DNA of 15,982 nt from positions 1-15,982 of the forward strand of contig DHWX01000064.1 of the NCBI GenBank assembly GCA_002413395.1, given 5' to 3'. Position numbers and translations under genes: made by a program. Numbering within the stretch: position 1 is the stretch's first letter; every line of letters starts with the position of its first letter. The notes beneath the pieces were generated by a model that was given only the letters and a program-made list of their open reading frames with translations, searched no databases and was not told the origin of the DNA. This DNA comes from Polaromonas sp. UBA5171. GTDB taxonomy: Bacteria; Pseudomonadota; Gammaproteobacteria; Burkholderiales; Burkholderiaceae_C. Shown here piece after piece: positions 1 to 7,129 of this stretch.

Positions 1-478
1 CAGCTATGGAGTACGTTTTTTGGGGGCAACATCAAATAATTGCTACCTTCAAATAAAGAATCCGTCAATCCATTCTTACCCCTAGTTTTGCTGCATCACA
101 TCGCATGACATCAGCAACATTGATCCTGACTTGGGGCATGATGGACACAGACAAGAGTTCAATGGCTACATGACTCATTTTTTCTTTGGGATCATGCAGC
201 AGTTGGGCTTACGCGAGAACCTATTTCTGCTGCGCCATCGATTGCGAATCACCGTCCGGCGATACCCTAATCAAGCCGGGCGTGGCCGCCCCTTTATCTT
301 GCCAGGGGTCATGATCATGACCGGCGACGTGATGTTCTGTCCGTTCAATCTCGACCTCAACCTGCCGCCCGGTAATGCGGACACCACAGAGATTGGAAAC
401 GCCACCATTGCGCGTCTGTACCTATTGATACGGCCCAATGAAATATGAACTTCTCATGGTTTTTGCGGGCCAAGGTGC
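1..478. other. left edge with no recognised gene
   Basis: I recognise no gene here. An open frame on the plus strand (131-448, 105 codons) has no convincing ribosome binding site and matches no family I know. Its later part has the feel of real protein (for example LPGVMIMTGDVMFCPFNLDL), so it may be a remnant of a gene broken when the neighbouring IS630-type element inserted or decayed. It ends just before the transposase remnant that follows. It could equally be a chance open frame. Confidence 0.3.
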
Positions 479-835
479 ATGGAAAAAGAGAACGCAAAAA
501 AAACAAACCCTGGAGCAACTCCACGAGCGGCGCAAGCAAGTCGTCCGATTGCATAAAAAGGACATCGGGATCATGCAGATCGTTGCCGTGACGGGGTTGA
601 GCTAGCCGAGCGTCACGAGCAAATTGAGCTGTTCTATCTGCCCAGCTACAGCCCCCAACTCAACCCTGAGGAGCGTCTCAACACGGACTTGAAGTAGGAG
701 ATGGGCAAGCGTGTTCCGGTGCGTACCAAGAAAAAGTTACGCGAAGCGGCCAACGAACACATGACGATGCTCGAACGTACCCCTGAGCGTGTTATGGGCT
801 ACTTCCAGGATTGCCGGGTTCGCTATGCGGCTTAA
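479..835 (+). pseudogene. IS630-family transposase remnant, internally deleted
   Basis: Two parts of an IS630-type transposase can be read. The N-terminal helix-turn-helix part lies at about 504-602 and reads QTLEQLHERRKQVVRLHKKD then IGIMQIVAVTGLS, followed by a TAG at 603 where the family has a tyrosine codon. The C-terminal DDE part lies at 623-835 in another frame, with LFYLPSYSPQLNPEERLN and the typical ending MGYFQDCRVRYAA. Only a few codons separate them, so most of the catalytic domain (roughly 200 residues of a protein of about 340) is gone. A second in-frame stop sits at 695-697, and an A-run near 496-503 puts the probable ATG (479) out of frame. The sequence after the stop (848-866, GGGCCGGAGCAATATTGAC) resembles IS630 terminal repeats. 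It cannot be functional. Confidence 0.85.
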
Positions 836-952
836 TACTTCATCGGGCCGGAGCAATATTGACTGAATTTCTTGGGCGGCGAACTTATGACCTGCCACGA
901 TTCCGACTTCTAGAAAAAGTAGCATCCGGAGCCCTATCGCTATACTTGAACC

Positions 953-1495
953 ATGGCACGCTTACCCTATACTGCTCCCGATATCGCCGAACCGGCCCCG
1001 CTTATAACTGAACTGCTCGCACGGCGCGGCGGCAAGTTGTTGGACGTCGATCGCATGGTGCTACATAGTCCGACGCTGGCGGCTGCATGGAATGGTTTTT
1101 TCGGCAGCATCAAGAATAACATGCTGTTGTCGCCAAAACTGCGCGAACTGGTGGCCTGCGCGGTCGGCAGCACCAATGGCGCAGATTATCAATATCAGCA
1201 GCACGCCGCCGCCTTTCTTTCAGCGGGTGGCGGCGCGGCACAACTGCTGGCGCTACACGATCCGGACACCGCTGCGCGCGACACCGATCACTTCGATCAG
1301 GCCGAACGGGCGGTGTTGCAGATGTCGCTGGAAATGACGCGCAATATCAAGGTCAGCGATGCCACATTCGCGGCGGCGCTCACCGCACTGGGAAGTCATC
1401 AGGCCATGGTGGAACTTGTCGGAGTGATTGCCGGTTATAACCTTGTGTCACGTTTTTTGGTGGCATTGGAGATCGATCCGACTTCAGTCGACTGA
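953..1495 (+). CDS. carboxymuconolactone decarboxylase family protein
   Basis: This 180-residue protein has the alpha-helical AhpD/carboxymuconolactone-decarboxylase fold. The family signature region is LRELVACAVGSTNGADYQYQ followed by QHAAAF (residues 63-87): the conserved Glu (E65) and His (H84) are present. The position usually occupied by Cys in NGCxYE is Ala here (A77), so there is no CxxC redox pair and AhpD-type peroxidase activity is unlikely. Length and ending fit a complete member. The ATG at 953 has no clear Shine-Dalgarno sequence, and the gene starts about 117 bp after the IS630 remnant, so its native promoter may have been displaced. Many such proteins act as lactone decarboxylases or have unknown roles in aromatic or sugar catabolism; the substrate cannot be read from sequence. 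It stands alone between IS remnants. Confidence 0.85.
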   Translation: MARLPYTAPDIAEPAPLITELLARRGGKLLDVDRMVLHSPTLAAAWNGFFGSIKNNMLLSPKLRELVACAVGSTNGADYQYQQHAAAFLSAGGGAAQLLALHDPDTAARDTDHFDQAERAVLQMSLEMTRNIKVSDATFAAALTALGSHQAMVELVGVIAGYNLVSRFLVALEIDPTSVD

Positions 1496-1669
1496 TCCGA
1501 CTTGGCGTGGTTCAAAAACACCGGTTTTCGGGTAACACTGGCATGACTATCCCTCCCTAAAAAGTTCGGGATTCAGCGAGTAATCGGTGAATTGTCGGAG
1601 GTGTGTTTTACCTCCGTTGGATCAAGCCCGCAGAGGCTGCGGTAGTCCGAACCCAAGCAGCGTGAGCCA
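1496..1669. other. intergenic stretch with a small hairpin
   Basis: No gene is seen. The one structure is a perfect inverted repeat at 1596-1616 (CGGAGGT, 7-nt loop, ACCTCCG). It lies about 100 bp after the stop of the preceding gene and is not followed by a T-run, so I do not call it a rho-independent terminator. The stretch leads into the IS6-type fragment and may contain displaced IS sequence. Confidence 0.4.
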
Positions 1670-2017
1670 ATGCGCATGCGCTTGACCCGTCATAAACTGC
1701 TTGGGACTCTTGCCCGCCCGCTCAGGAACCCTGCTGCGCAGAAATGTGCGGTGGTTCAGAAAGAACTGCTGAAAACTCAGGTACTCACCGCCGAGCTGGC
1801 CCTGATGCGCCAAAACAAGTACCGCAACAACATCGTCGAGCAGGACCACCGGGCAGTCAAGACAATCTCAGGACCGATGCTCGGATTCAAGTCGTTTTGG
1901 AGTGCTCGAATCATCGCCGGCATCGAGACTATGCACATGATCAAGAAGGGGCAGATGAACTGCCCCGAAGGATCAACCCTGTCCGCAGCACAGCAGTTCT
2001 ACAGCCTCGCTGTTTGA
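1670..2017 (+). pseudogene. IS6-family transposase, C-terminal fragment
   Basis: The last ~70 residues match the end of IS6/IS26-type DDE transposases: RQNKYRNNIVEQDHRAVKTI, with the catalytic Glu in VEQDHRA, then GFKSFWSARIIAGIETMHMI and KKGQM, ending AAQQFYSLAV. Full-length members are about 235 residues. The DNA-binding part and the first two catalytic Asp residues are absent, and residues before about position 45 of the open frame look unrelated. Downstream, CTATTGCGACAAAGTC (2058-2073) resembles the inverted terminal sequence of IS6-type elements (GACTTTGTCGCAATAG on the other strand). This is a dead fragment. Confidence 0.8.
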
Positions 2018-2089
2018 TCACCAGGTCAGCGACGCAACTCCTTTCGGCCAGTCTCCACTATTGCGACAAAGTCGACTTTTGTGGGTAAG

Positions 2090-2248
2090 CCAATTTCGTT
2101 ATACGCAATTTTTTTTGTTTTAAATCAACAACTTACGAATTCACATTTTCCATGCCCTGCTTTGGCCTACCCTATACAAATCAACAACTTAGCGGCGCCA
2201 TCGAAGTCTGCAAAACGTTGGTCGGAGACTTGTGTATAACGAAATTGG
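2090..2248. repeat. 159-bp segment bounded by inverted repeats
   Basis: CCAATTTCGTTATAC at 2090-2104 is repeated exactly in inverse orientation at 2234-2248 (GTATAACGAAATTGG). Inward, the match extends as CGTTATAC[G/A]CAA, giving about 19 bp with one mismatch. Inside are two direct copies of AAATCAACAACTTA (2122-2135 and 2178-2191), 56 bp apart. The segment is AT-rich on its left side and encodes nothing I recognise. The arrangement suggests a MITE-like non-autonomous element or the paired ends of a larger element that has lost its interior. I cannot name the family. Confidence 0.6.
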
Positions 2249-2272
2249 GTAAGCCCTTGTAGCAACAGAGCC

Positions 2273-2315
2273 GGGTCAATATTGGATCGGCAGGGTGGGT
2301 CAATATTCAATCGGC
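2273..2315. mobile_element. IS21-like terminal repeats (remnant end)
   Basis: Two near-identical 19-bp units, GGGTCAATATTGGATCGGC (2273-2291) and GGGTCAATATTCAATCGGC (2297-2315), are repeated at a 24-bp period. Multiple short repeats of the form GGGTCAAT...ATCGGC are typical of the ends of IS21-family elements, where the transposase binds. No istA or istB coding sequence is in the window, so only an end remains, 15 bp beyond the stop codon of the adjacent GntR gene. Family assignment rests on the motif pattern. Confidence 0.55.
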
Positions 2316-2330
2316 GCGAACACCGAGTCT

Positions 2331-3059
2331 TCAGGCCGCCTTAAAGTGATGCGCATGCGCAGCCAGGTAGGCATCGCGTGATGGCAAGAGGTGCTCTGCA
2401 CACAGCGCGACCAGCGTTTCAATGTCGCCAGCGCGTAGCGCATTAATCATGCGCCAGTGCTCGCTGCGCGCCTTCTCCCGGTAGTCGGCGGCGACCAGCG
2501 CACTGAAGCGTATCGGGTGCGTCTGCCGCGCGTACTCAGCGATCGCGCGCTGCAGGGTCTCGTTGCCGGTCAGTTCAAACAAGGCCTGATGAAACGCCAG
2601 ATTCGCCCGGAACACGCGCGGCGGGCTGCTGGCCAGGACGGCCTCGTCGTGCTGCTCTTGAATCGCAACCAGACGGGCAAACGAAACTTCCGGAATCGGC
2701 AGCGGAATCAGTCGCGCCGCTTCGGCTTCGAGCAGCGCGCGCACGGCATACAGTTCAGCCACTTCCTTGGTCGTGAACGAACGCACGAGCGCACCAACAT
2801 TCTTGCGCCGCTCGATCAGCCCCATGCGGTCAAGCGTGGCCAGCACTTCCCGCACGACATAACGCTTGATGCCGAAGCGCTGCATCAGTTCCTCCTCGAT
2901 CAGCCTTTCGCGCGGATGCAGCCGGCCGAAGATGATGTCTTCTTCCAGCATCGCCGTAATGGCGGCCATGGGATTGTTCTTGTCGCTTTCAGCGACTCCG
3001 GAAGAAGCAGGCAAAACGGCAGAATTGGTCTTCATGTTTTCATGATTGGCTGCGAGCAT
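2331..3059 (-). CDS. GntR-family regulator, FCD type (regulator 1)
   Basis: An N-terminal winged helix-turn-helix (AAITAMLEEDIIFGRLHPRE through RYVVREVLATLDRMGLIERR) is followed by an all-helical FCD ligand-binding domain. The FCD metal or ligand site residues are visible in RANLAFHQALFELTGNETLQ, the His of SEHWRMINALRAGDIETLVA and the His of CAEHL. FCD regulators usually bind carboxylates or sugar acids and repress nearby catabolic genes. The gene begins 10 bp after the stop of the IlvD/Edd dehydratase on the same strand, so it is probably in its operon and would control the divergent promoter region at 4804-4893. The start is uncertain: ATG at 3059 is the first one clear of the dehydratase, ATG at 3035 is also possible, and neither has a clear Shine-Dalgarno sequence. 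The effector is unknown. Confidence 0.85.
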   Translation of the reverse strand: MLAANHENMKTNSAVLPASSGVAESDKNNPMAAITAMLEEDIIFGRLHPRERLIEEELMQRFGIKRYVVREVLATLDRMGLIERRKNVGALVRSFTTKEVAELYAVRALLEAEAARLIPLPIPEVSFARLVAIQEQHDEAVLASSPPRVFRANLAFHQALFELTGNETLQRAIAEYARQTHPIRFSALVAADYREKARSEHWRMINALRAGDIETLVALCAEHLLPSRDAYLAAHAHHFKAA

Positions 3060-3069
3060 GCGGCGTCGC

Positions 3070-4803
3070 TTATTTGGATCCGGGAATGGTCTGGCGAATG
3101 GTCGCCGCACGCAAGAAATCGAAGTCCACGCCCTGATCCGCCTGCGTCACGGTCTGCAGGAAAAGTTTGCGGTAACCGCGTTCAGCGCTCGGCCGCATGG
3201 TCGGGCTGGCCTTGGTGCGCTCTGCAAGTTCCTCTTCAGAGATCAGCAGGCTCAGTTCGCGTCTGGCCACGCTGAGGCGGATCCGGTCGCCGTTGCGCAC
3301 ATGCGCAAGCGGGCCGCCGATGGCTGCTTCGGGTGTGACATGCAGCACGATGGTACCGGCCGCGGTGCCGCTCATGCGGCCGTCAGAAATCCGCACCATG
3401 TCCTTGACGCCTGCGCGCGCCAGTTTCATTGGAATCGGCAGGTATCCGGCTTCGGGCATGCCTGGCGCGCCAGTCGGACCGATGTTTTTCAAGACCAGAA
3501 TATCGTCTGCGTTGACGTCGAGATCGGGATCGTCAATGCGCTGCGCCATGTCTTCCGCATTCTCGAACACCACCACGCGGCCTTCATGCTCCATCAGCGC
3601 CGGCACTGCAGCCGACTGTTTGATGATGGCGCCACCGGGCGCGAGATTACCTTGCAGTACCGCGATGCCGCCCTGCGGATAGATCGGGTTGGAGAAAGGG
3701 CGCACAACGTCCTGCGCAAAACCGGGGCCGGCACGTTCGATCTCTTCACCAAGGGTTCTGCCGGTCACCGTCAATGCGTCGAGATGCAATAGCGGTTTCA
3801 GTTCGCGCAGCAGGGACGCCATTCCGCCTGCCTTGTGAAAATCTTCCATGTAATGCTGTCCCGATGGTTTCAGGTCGACCAGCACCGGCGTTTCGCGGCT
3901 CATGCGATCGAGCGCCTTCAGGTCGACCTCGAAGCCGAGACGGCCGGCAATCGCCGTCAAGTGGACAACGCCATTGGTGGATCCGCCAATCGCCAGCAGC
4001 ACGCGCATTGCGTTTTCAAATGCCTTTGCAGTCAAGATGCGGTCGATCGTCAGGCCGCTTTTAGCCATCTGCACGGCCAGTGTGCCGGTCTCTTCGGCAA
4101 TGCGGATACGGTCGGCCGTCACTGCGGGGGCGGAGGCGCCTCCCGGCACCATCATGCCCAGGGCCTCCGCAATGCAGGCCATGGTGCTGGCGGTACCCAT
4201 GACCGAGCACGTGCCTACGCTGGCAACCAGCTGATTGTTCACCGCGTTGATTTCCTCGGTGTCGATTTCATCCGCGCGATACTTGCCCCAGAAGCGGCGA
4301 CAATCGGTGCAGGCGCCAACGCGTTCGGAGCGGTGCGAGCCGGTCAGCATGGAACCGGTCACCAGCTGAATGGTGGGAATGCCCGCCGAGGCCGCGCCCA
4401 TCAGTTGCGCCGGCACCGTCTTGTCGCAGCCGCCGATCAAGACCACCGCGTCCATCGGCTGGGCGCGAATCATTTCTTCGGTATCCATCGACATGAGGTT
4501 GCGCAGGTACATGCTGGTCGGCTGCGAAAAGCTTTCATGCAACGAGATCGTCGGGAAATCCATCGGCAATCCGCCGGCCAGCATGATGCCACGCTTGACT
4601 GCTTCGATCAGTTGCGGCGCGTTGCCATGGCACGGGTTGTAGGCGCTGCCGGTGTTGGCGATGCCAATCACCGGACGCTCGAGCGCGCTCTCGGTGTAGC
4701 CCGCACCCTTAATGAATGCCTTGCGCAGGAACAGCGAAAAACCCGCATCGCCGTAGTTGGTCAGCCCCTTCCGCATTCCTTTTGGATTGTTGTTAGTGCT
4801 CAC
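3070..4803 (-). CDS. IlvD/Edd-family sugar-acid dehydratase
   Basis: This 577-residue protein is a full-length member of the Fe-S dehydratase family that includes dihydroxy-acid, 6-phosphogluconate and pentonate dehydratases. It would convert a 2,3-dihydroxy (sugar) acid to the 2-keto-3-deoxy acid in the cytoplasm. Cluster and metal ligands are visible: C58 (YNPCHGN), C126-D127-K128 (GGCDKT) and C199 (SVGTCSVMGTASTM). The catalytic Ser region SDGRMSGTAAG is at 473-483. The context (GntR/FCD regulator behind it, divergent MFS transporter, sugar-acid genes nearby) favours a sugar-acid substrate over branched-chain amino acid synthesis. The start is GTG at 4803, supported by GAGGT at 4810-4814, six bases upstream. 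The exact substrate (pentonate, hexonate or other) cannot be told. Confidence 0.9.
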   Translation of the reverse strand: MSTNNNPKGMRKGLTNYGDAGFSLFLRKAFIKGAGYTESALERPVIGIANTGSAYNPCHGNAPQLIEAVKRGIMLAGGLPMDFPTISLHESFSQPTSMYLRNLMSMDTEEMIRAQPMDAVVLIGGCDKTVPAQLMGAASAGIPTIQLVTGSMLTGSHRSERVGACTDCRRFWGKYRADEIDTEEINAVNNQLVASVGTCSVMGTASTMACIAEALGMMVPGGASAPAVTADRIRIAEETGTLAVQMAKSGLTIDRILTAKAFENAMRVLLAIGGSTNGVVHLTAIAGRLGFEVDLKALDRMSRETPVLVDLKPSGQHYMEDFHKAGGMASLLRELKPLLHLDALTVTGRTLGEEIERAGPGFAQDVVRPFSNPIYPQGGIAVLQGNLAPGGAIIKQSAAVPALMEHEGRVVVFENAEDMAQRIDDPDLDVNADDILVLKNIGPTGAPGMPEAGYLPIPMKLARAGVKDMVRISDGRMSGTAAGTIVLHVTPEAAIGGPLAHVRNGDRIRLSVARRELSLLISEEELAERTKASPTMRPSAERGYRKLFLQTVTQADQGVDFDFLRAATIRQTIPGSK

Positions 4804-4822
4804 GGTCTTACCTCAAAGATTA

Positions 4823-4851
4823 ATTATCCATAATATTATTGACAATGATAA
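4823..4851 (-). promoter_or_regulatory. putative sigma70-type promoter of the dehydratase gene
   Basis: Read on the minus strand, TTATCA (4851-4846) and GATAAT (4828-4823) are separated by 17 bp. The -10 matches consensus at 5 of 6 positions and the -35 at 4 of 6. Transcription would begin near 4816, leaving a very short leader containing the GAGGT ribosome binding site. The same bases form an imperfect palindrome (TTATC at 4824-4828, GATAA at 4847-4851), a possible binding site for the GntR regulator downstream. Confidence 0.4.
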
Positions 4852-4867
4852 GGTCTGAACTTAAAGT
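4839..4867 (+). promoter_or_regulatory. putative sigma70-type promoter of the MFS gene
   Basis: TTGACA at 4839-4844 is a perfect -35 box. It is followed after 17 bp by TAAAGT (4862-4867, 4 of 6 to consensus). A ribosome binding site GGAGA (4884-4888) and ATG (4894) follow at proper spacing. The element overlaps the divergent dehydratase promoter, so one bound regulator could control both. Confidence 0.5.
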
Positions 4868-4893
4868 TGGCAACAAAACAATCGGAGACCTCG

Positions 4894-5822
4894 ATGCACC
4901 CGGCCATCCCCAGGGACTGGGCTTTGGTGGCGAATGGGCCATTGGATCGGTCTTGATGGGTGAAATAATCAGGCCTGAGAACCGGGCCAAGGCGGTTGGC
5001 ACGGTGCAAAGTGGCTGGGCGGTCGGCTGGGGTGTCGAGGCACTGCTGTACGCACTGGCGTTCTCGCTGTTACCGGAAGAGTGGGCTTGGCGGAGCCTGT
5101 TCTGGATCGCCGTGTTACCCGCGTTCCTGGTGCTTTACATCCGTAAACACTTACCCGAACCAGAGCTGTTCCTGAAAGCGCAAGCGCTGCGGAAAAAAAA
5201 CGCAACTCACATCTCGCCCTGGCTGATTTTTTCCCCGTCCTTGCTGCGCACCACACTGCTCTCGGCCCTGCTTTGTACCGGCATTCAGGACGGCTACTAT
5301 GCCGTCACCACGTGGCTTCCAACCTATCTGAAAACCGTACGTCACCTGTCGGTGCTCAACACGGGCGGATTCTTGGCGGTGATCATCATCGGCTCTTTCT
5401 GCGGCTACATCGCCGGAGCCCACCTGACCGATCGGCTCGGCCGCCGCATTAACCTGATTATCTTTTCGATTCTCTCAGGCGTGTCTGTGTACTTCTATAC
5501 GCAAATGCCGCTGACCGACGCGCAAATGCTGGTCCTTGGTTTTCCTCTGGGTTTTTCCGCTTCCGGGATCTTCGGTGGAATTGGAGCCTTTCTGACAGAG
5601 TTGTTCCAGTCAGAAATCCGCGCCAACGGACAAGGCTTCGCATACAACTTCGGCCGTGCATTCGGCGCTTTATTCCCAACGTTGGTTGGGTACCTGAGCC
5701 AGACCATGGGTCTGGCCATGGCCATCGGCATCTTCGCTGGCGGAGCCTACGCAGTGGTCCTAATTGCCACCATTTTGCTGCCAGAAACAAAGGGACGAGC
5801 GCTTACCAGCCTGAACAGCTAG
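4894..5822 (+). pseudogene. MFS transporter with N-terminal internal deletion
   Basis: From QGLGFGGEWAIGSVLMGEII onward, about 305 residues match the middle and C-terminal part of MFS metabolite:H+ symporters of the aromatic-acid/sialic-acid type. The MFS loop motif LTDRLGRRIN and the C-terminal ending LLPETKGRALTSL are seen. Full-length proteins have about 12 membrane segments and 420-440 residues; the first ~110 residues (three to four segments) are missing. The original start appears intact: promoter, GGAGA and ATG at 4894 encode only MHPAIP before reaching the transporter sequence in the wrong frame, with a TGA about 20 codons in. The deletion junction is therefore near 4906-4912 and shifted the frame. 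The continuous frame can be entered only from TTG 4839 or ATG 4845, which lie inside the promoter and have no ribosome binding site. A functional transporter is very unlikely. Confidence 0.8.
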
Positions 5823-6410
5823 TCGGGGCGAAAGTGCTGCGGGCGGTGTCTCCCGCAAGCAGCACGATGAGGAGACGGTGCTGAAATGAACGTGTTCGAC
5901 CGGCAGTTCCGTCAGGACCTCATAAAGTTCTCTCCGGGTGTGCCAATGAGCGCCCTGGTAAGCGCCCTTGCCGCCACTTCGGCCCTTGTCGAGCCACAAC
6001 AGGCTGTGCCGGTTGAGCAGTCCAAGCACGAATCGACGCCGCGTGACTCGCACGATCTCTGCAATCGCGCGAGGCCAGTCGTCTACGAAGCACAGTGCTG
6101 TGATCGAAATGACTTGATCGAAGGATTGATCGGGGAAAGGCAGGCGACAAGCGTCTCCTTCCACGTAGGATATATCGTGATCCGACCGCTGGCGGGCGAA
6201 ATCGAGCGCGTCGGCATCAATATCCAGTCCGGTCACGTCAAGGCCTGCGGCAGCAAGGCGACGGGTGAACCACCCGGTACCGCAACCCACGTCGAGCAGG
6301 CTTTTGCCAGGAGCCGTCTCGAGGTGGCGATATAGAAGCGCGAATTCAATGTCGCCGATCCAGCGTCCGAGCGGGCTGTCGTACCACGCGTCGTATTCTT
6401 CCGGTGTCAC
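5760..6410 (-). CDS. class I SAM-dependent methyltransferase with replaced C-terminus
   Basis: Residues 1 to about 178 match small SAM-dependent methyltransferases of the UbiE/Methyltransf_11 kind. Motif I is LLDVGCGTGWFTRRLAAAG (38-56), the acidic loop is GLDIDADALD (61-70), then EGDACRLPFPDQSFD (84-98). After HFST (about 175-178; position ~5870) the sequence stops resembling the family, becomes Arg/Ser/Cys-rich, and runs antisense into the last 63 bases of the MFS gene. The family normally has a further 25-60 residues here, so the true 3' end seems lost at the junction with the MFS debris. The GTG start at 6410 has no clear ribosome binding site, but the N-terminus (MTPEEYDAWYDSPLGRWIGD) is the usual one. 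Substrate unknown; possibly inactive. Confidence 0.7.
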   Translation of the reverse strand: MTPEEYDAWYDSPLGRWIGDIEFALLYRHLETAPGKSLLDVGCGTGWFTRRLAAAGLDVTGLDIDADALDFARQRSDHDISYVEGDACRLPFPDQSFDQVISITALCFVDDWPRAIAEIVRVTRRRFVLGLLNRHSLLWLDKGRSGGKGAYQGAHWHTRRELYEVLTELPVEHVHFSTVSSSCCLRETPPAALSPRLAVQAGKRSSLCFWQQNGGN

Positions 6411-6581
6411 AGACTGGCCACCGTCCGCCAGGCCTCAATCAAGCCGCTGGCAGCACGGCTCACGGAACTGCCGACCGTGAGAAACGGCATGACCAGTCTG
6501 AATGACAAGCCCGGGCTCGGGCTGGCGTTGTTGCCTGACCTGCATAAGCGCGCGGATACTACGGTGCGCTGGTCAAAATAA
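6411..6581 (+). pseudogene. C-terminal remnant of an enolase-superfamily (mandelate racemase-like) enzyme
   Basis: A plus-strand frame reading LATVRQASIKPLAARLTELP then TVRNGMTSLNDKPGLGLALL and ending TTVRWSK, with TAA at 6579-6581, looks like the last ~55 codons of a mandelate racemase/muconate lactonizing enzyme homologue. The NG...PGLG motif is the conserved C-terminal loop of sugar-acid dehydratases in this superfamily (galactonate or gluconate dehydratase types). It starts abruptly at the methyltransferase start (6410), so about 330 upstream codons are gone. It ends 29 bp before gntK on the same strand, suggesting the intact ancestor formed an operon with the kinase. Confidence 0.6.
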
Positions 6582-6610
6582 CCGTTGAGCACTTGAACTG
6601 AGGAAGAAAT

Positions 6611-7129
6611 TTGACTGTGAGGCGCTCCAATATTTTTGTGGTCATGGGCGTCAGCGGCTGCGGTAAAAGCACCGTGGGCGCCCAACTGGCCACCGCCCTG
6701 GGCCTGGAGTTTCTCGAAGGCGACACCTTGCATTCGGCCACCAACGTAGCGCAGATGGCGGCCGGTGTTGCTTTGAGCGATGCGGACCGTGCGGGCTGGC
6801 TGCAAACGCTGGCCGAGCGTATCGGAGCAGCACGCTTGGCCGGGACGGGGCTGGTGCTGTCGTGCTCGGCGCTCAAGCGAGCCTACCGTGACATCCTGCG
6901 CCAAGGCGCGCCCGACTTGCATTTTCTGTACCTGCATGGCGACTACGACCTGCTGGCAGCGCGCATGGCAGCGCGGACCGGCCATTACATGCCGCTGTCG
7001 CTGCTGGTCAGCCAGCTGGCCACGCTGGAAGTGCCGGACCCGCAGGAGAATGCGCAGATCTTTGATGTCGCACGTCGGCCTGAGGTCATCGTGGCCGCCG
7101 TGGCTGCGGGATTCAGTTTGGCAAAGTGA
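6611..7129 (+). CDS. gntK: gluconokinase
   Basis: This is a 172-residue P-loop kinase of the gluconokinase (GntK) family, which phosphorylates D-gluconate to 6-phosphogluconate using ATP. The Walker A motif GVSGCGKST is at residues 13-21, followed by the substrate-binding segment EFLEGDTLHSATNVAQMAAG and the family motif LSCSALKRAYRDILR; the end HYMPLSLLVSQLATLE is also typical. Length is normal. The start is taken as TTG at 6611 because GAGGA at 6600-6604 lies six bases upstream; GTG at 6617 is the alternative. It follows the enolase-superfamily remnant and overlaps the convergent Ldh_2 gene by 17 bp at its 3' end. Nothing in it looks broken. Confidence 0.93.
   Translation: MTVRRSNIFVVMGVSGCGKSTVGAQLATALGLEFLEGDTLHSATNVAQMAAGVALSDADRAGWLQTLAERIGAARLAGTGLVLSCSALKRAYRDILRQGAPDLHFLYLHGDYDLLAARMAARTGHYMPLSLLVSQLATLEVPDPQENAQIFDVARRPEVIVAAVAAGFSLAK

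Noticed and set aside
953..1495. AhpD-type alkylhydroperoxidase
   Set aside because: The CxxC pair required for that activity is absent (Ala at the usual Cys of the NGCxYE region).
1596..1616. Hairpin CGGAGGT/ACCTCCG as a terminator for the upstream gene
   Set aside because: No T-run follows and it lies about 100 bp beyond the stop codon; kept only as a described structure.
3070..4803. Branched-chain amino acid dihydroxy-acid dehydratase (IlvD)
   Set aside because: The GntR/FCD regulator, divergent MFS gene and sugar-acid neighbourhood fit the sugar-acid branch; no ilv genes nearby.
3835..4833. Plus-strand open frame (332 codons) opposite the IlvD/Edd dehydratase
   Set aside because: Antisense shadow of a high-G+C gene; His/Gln/Arg-rich, no recognisable domain.
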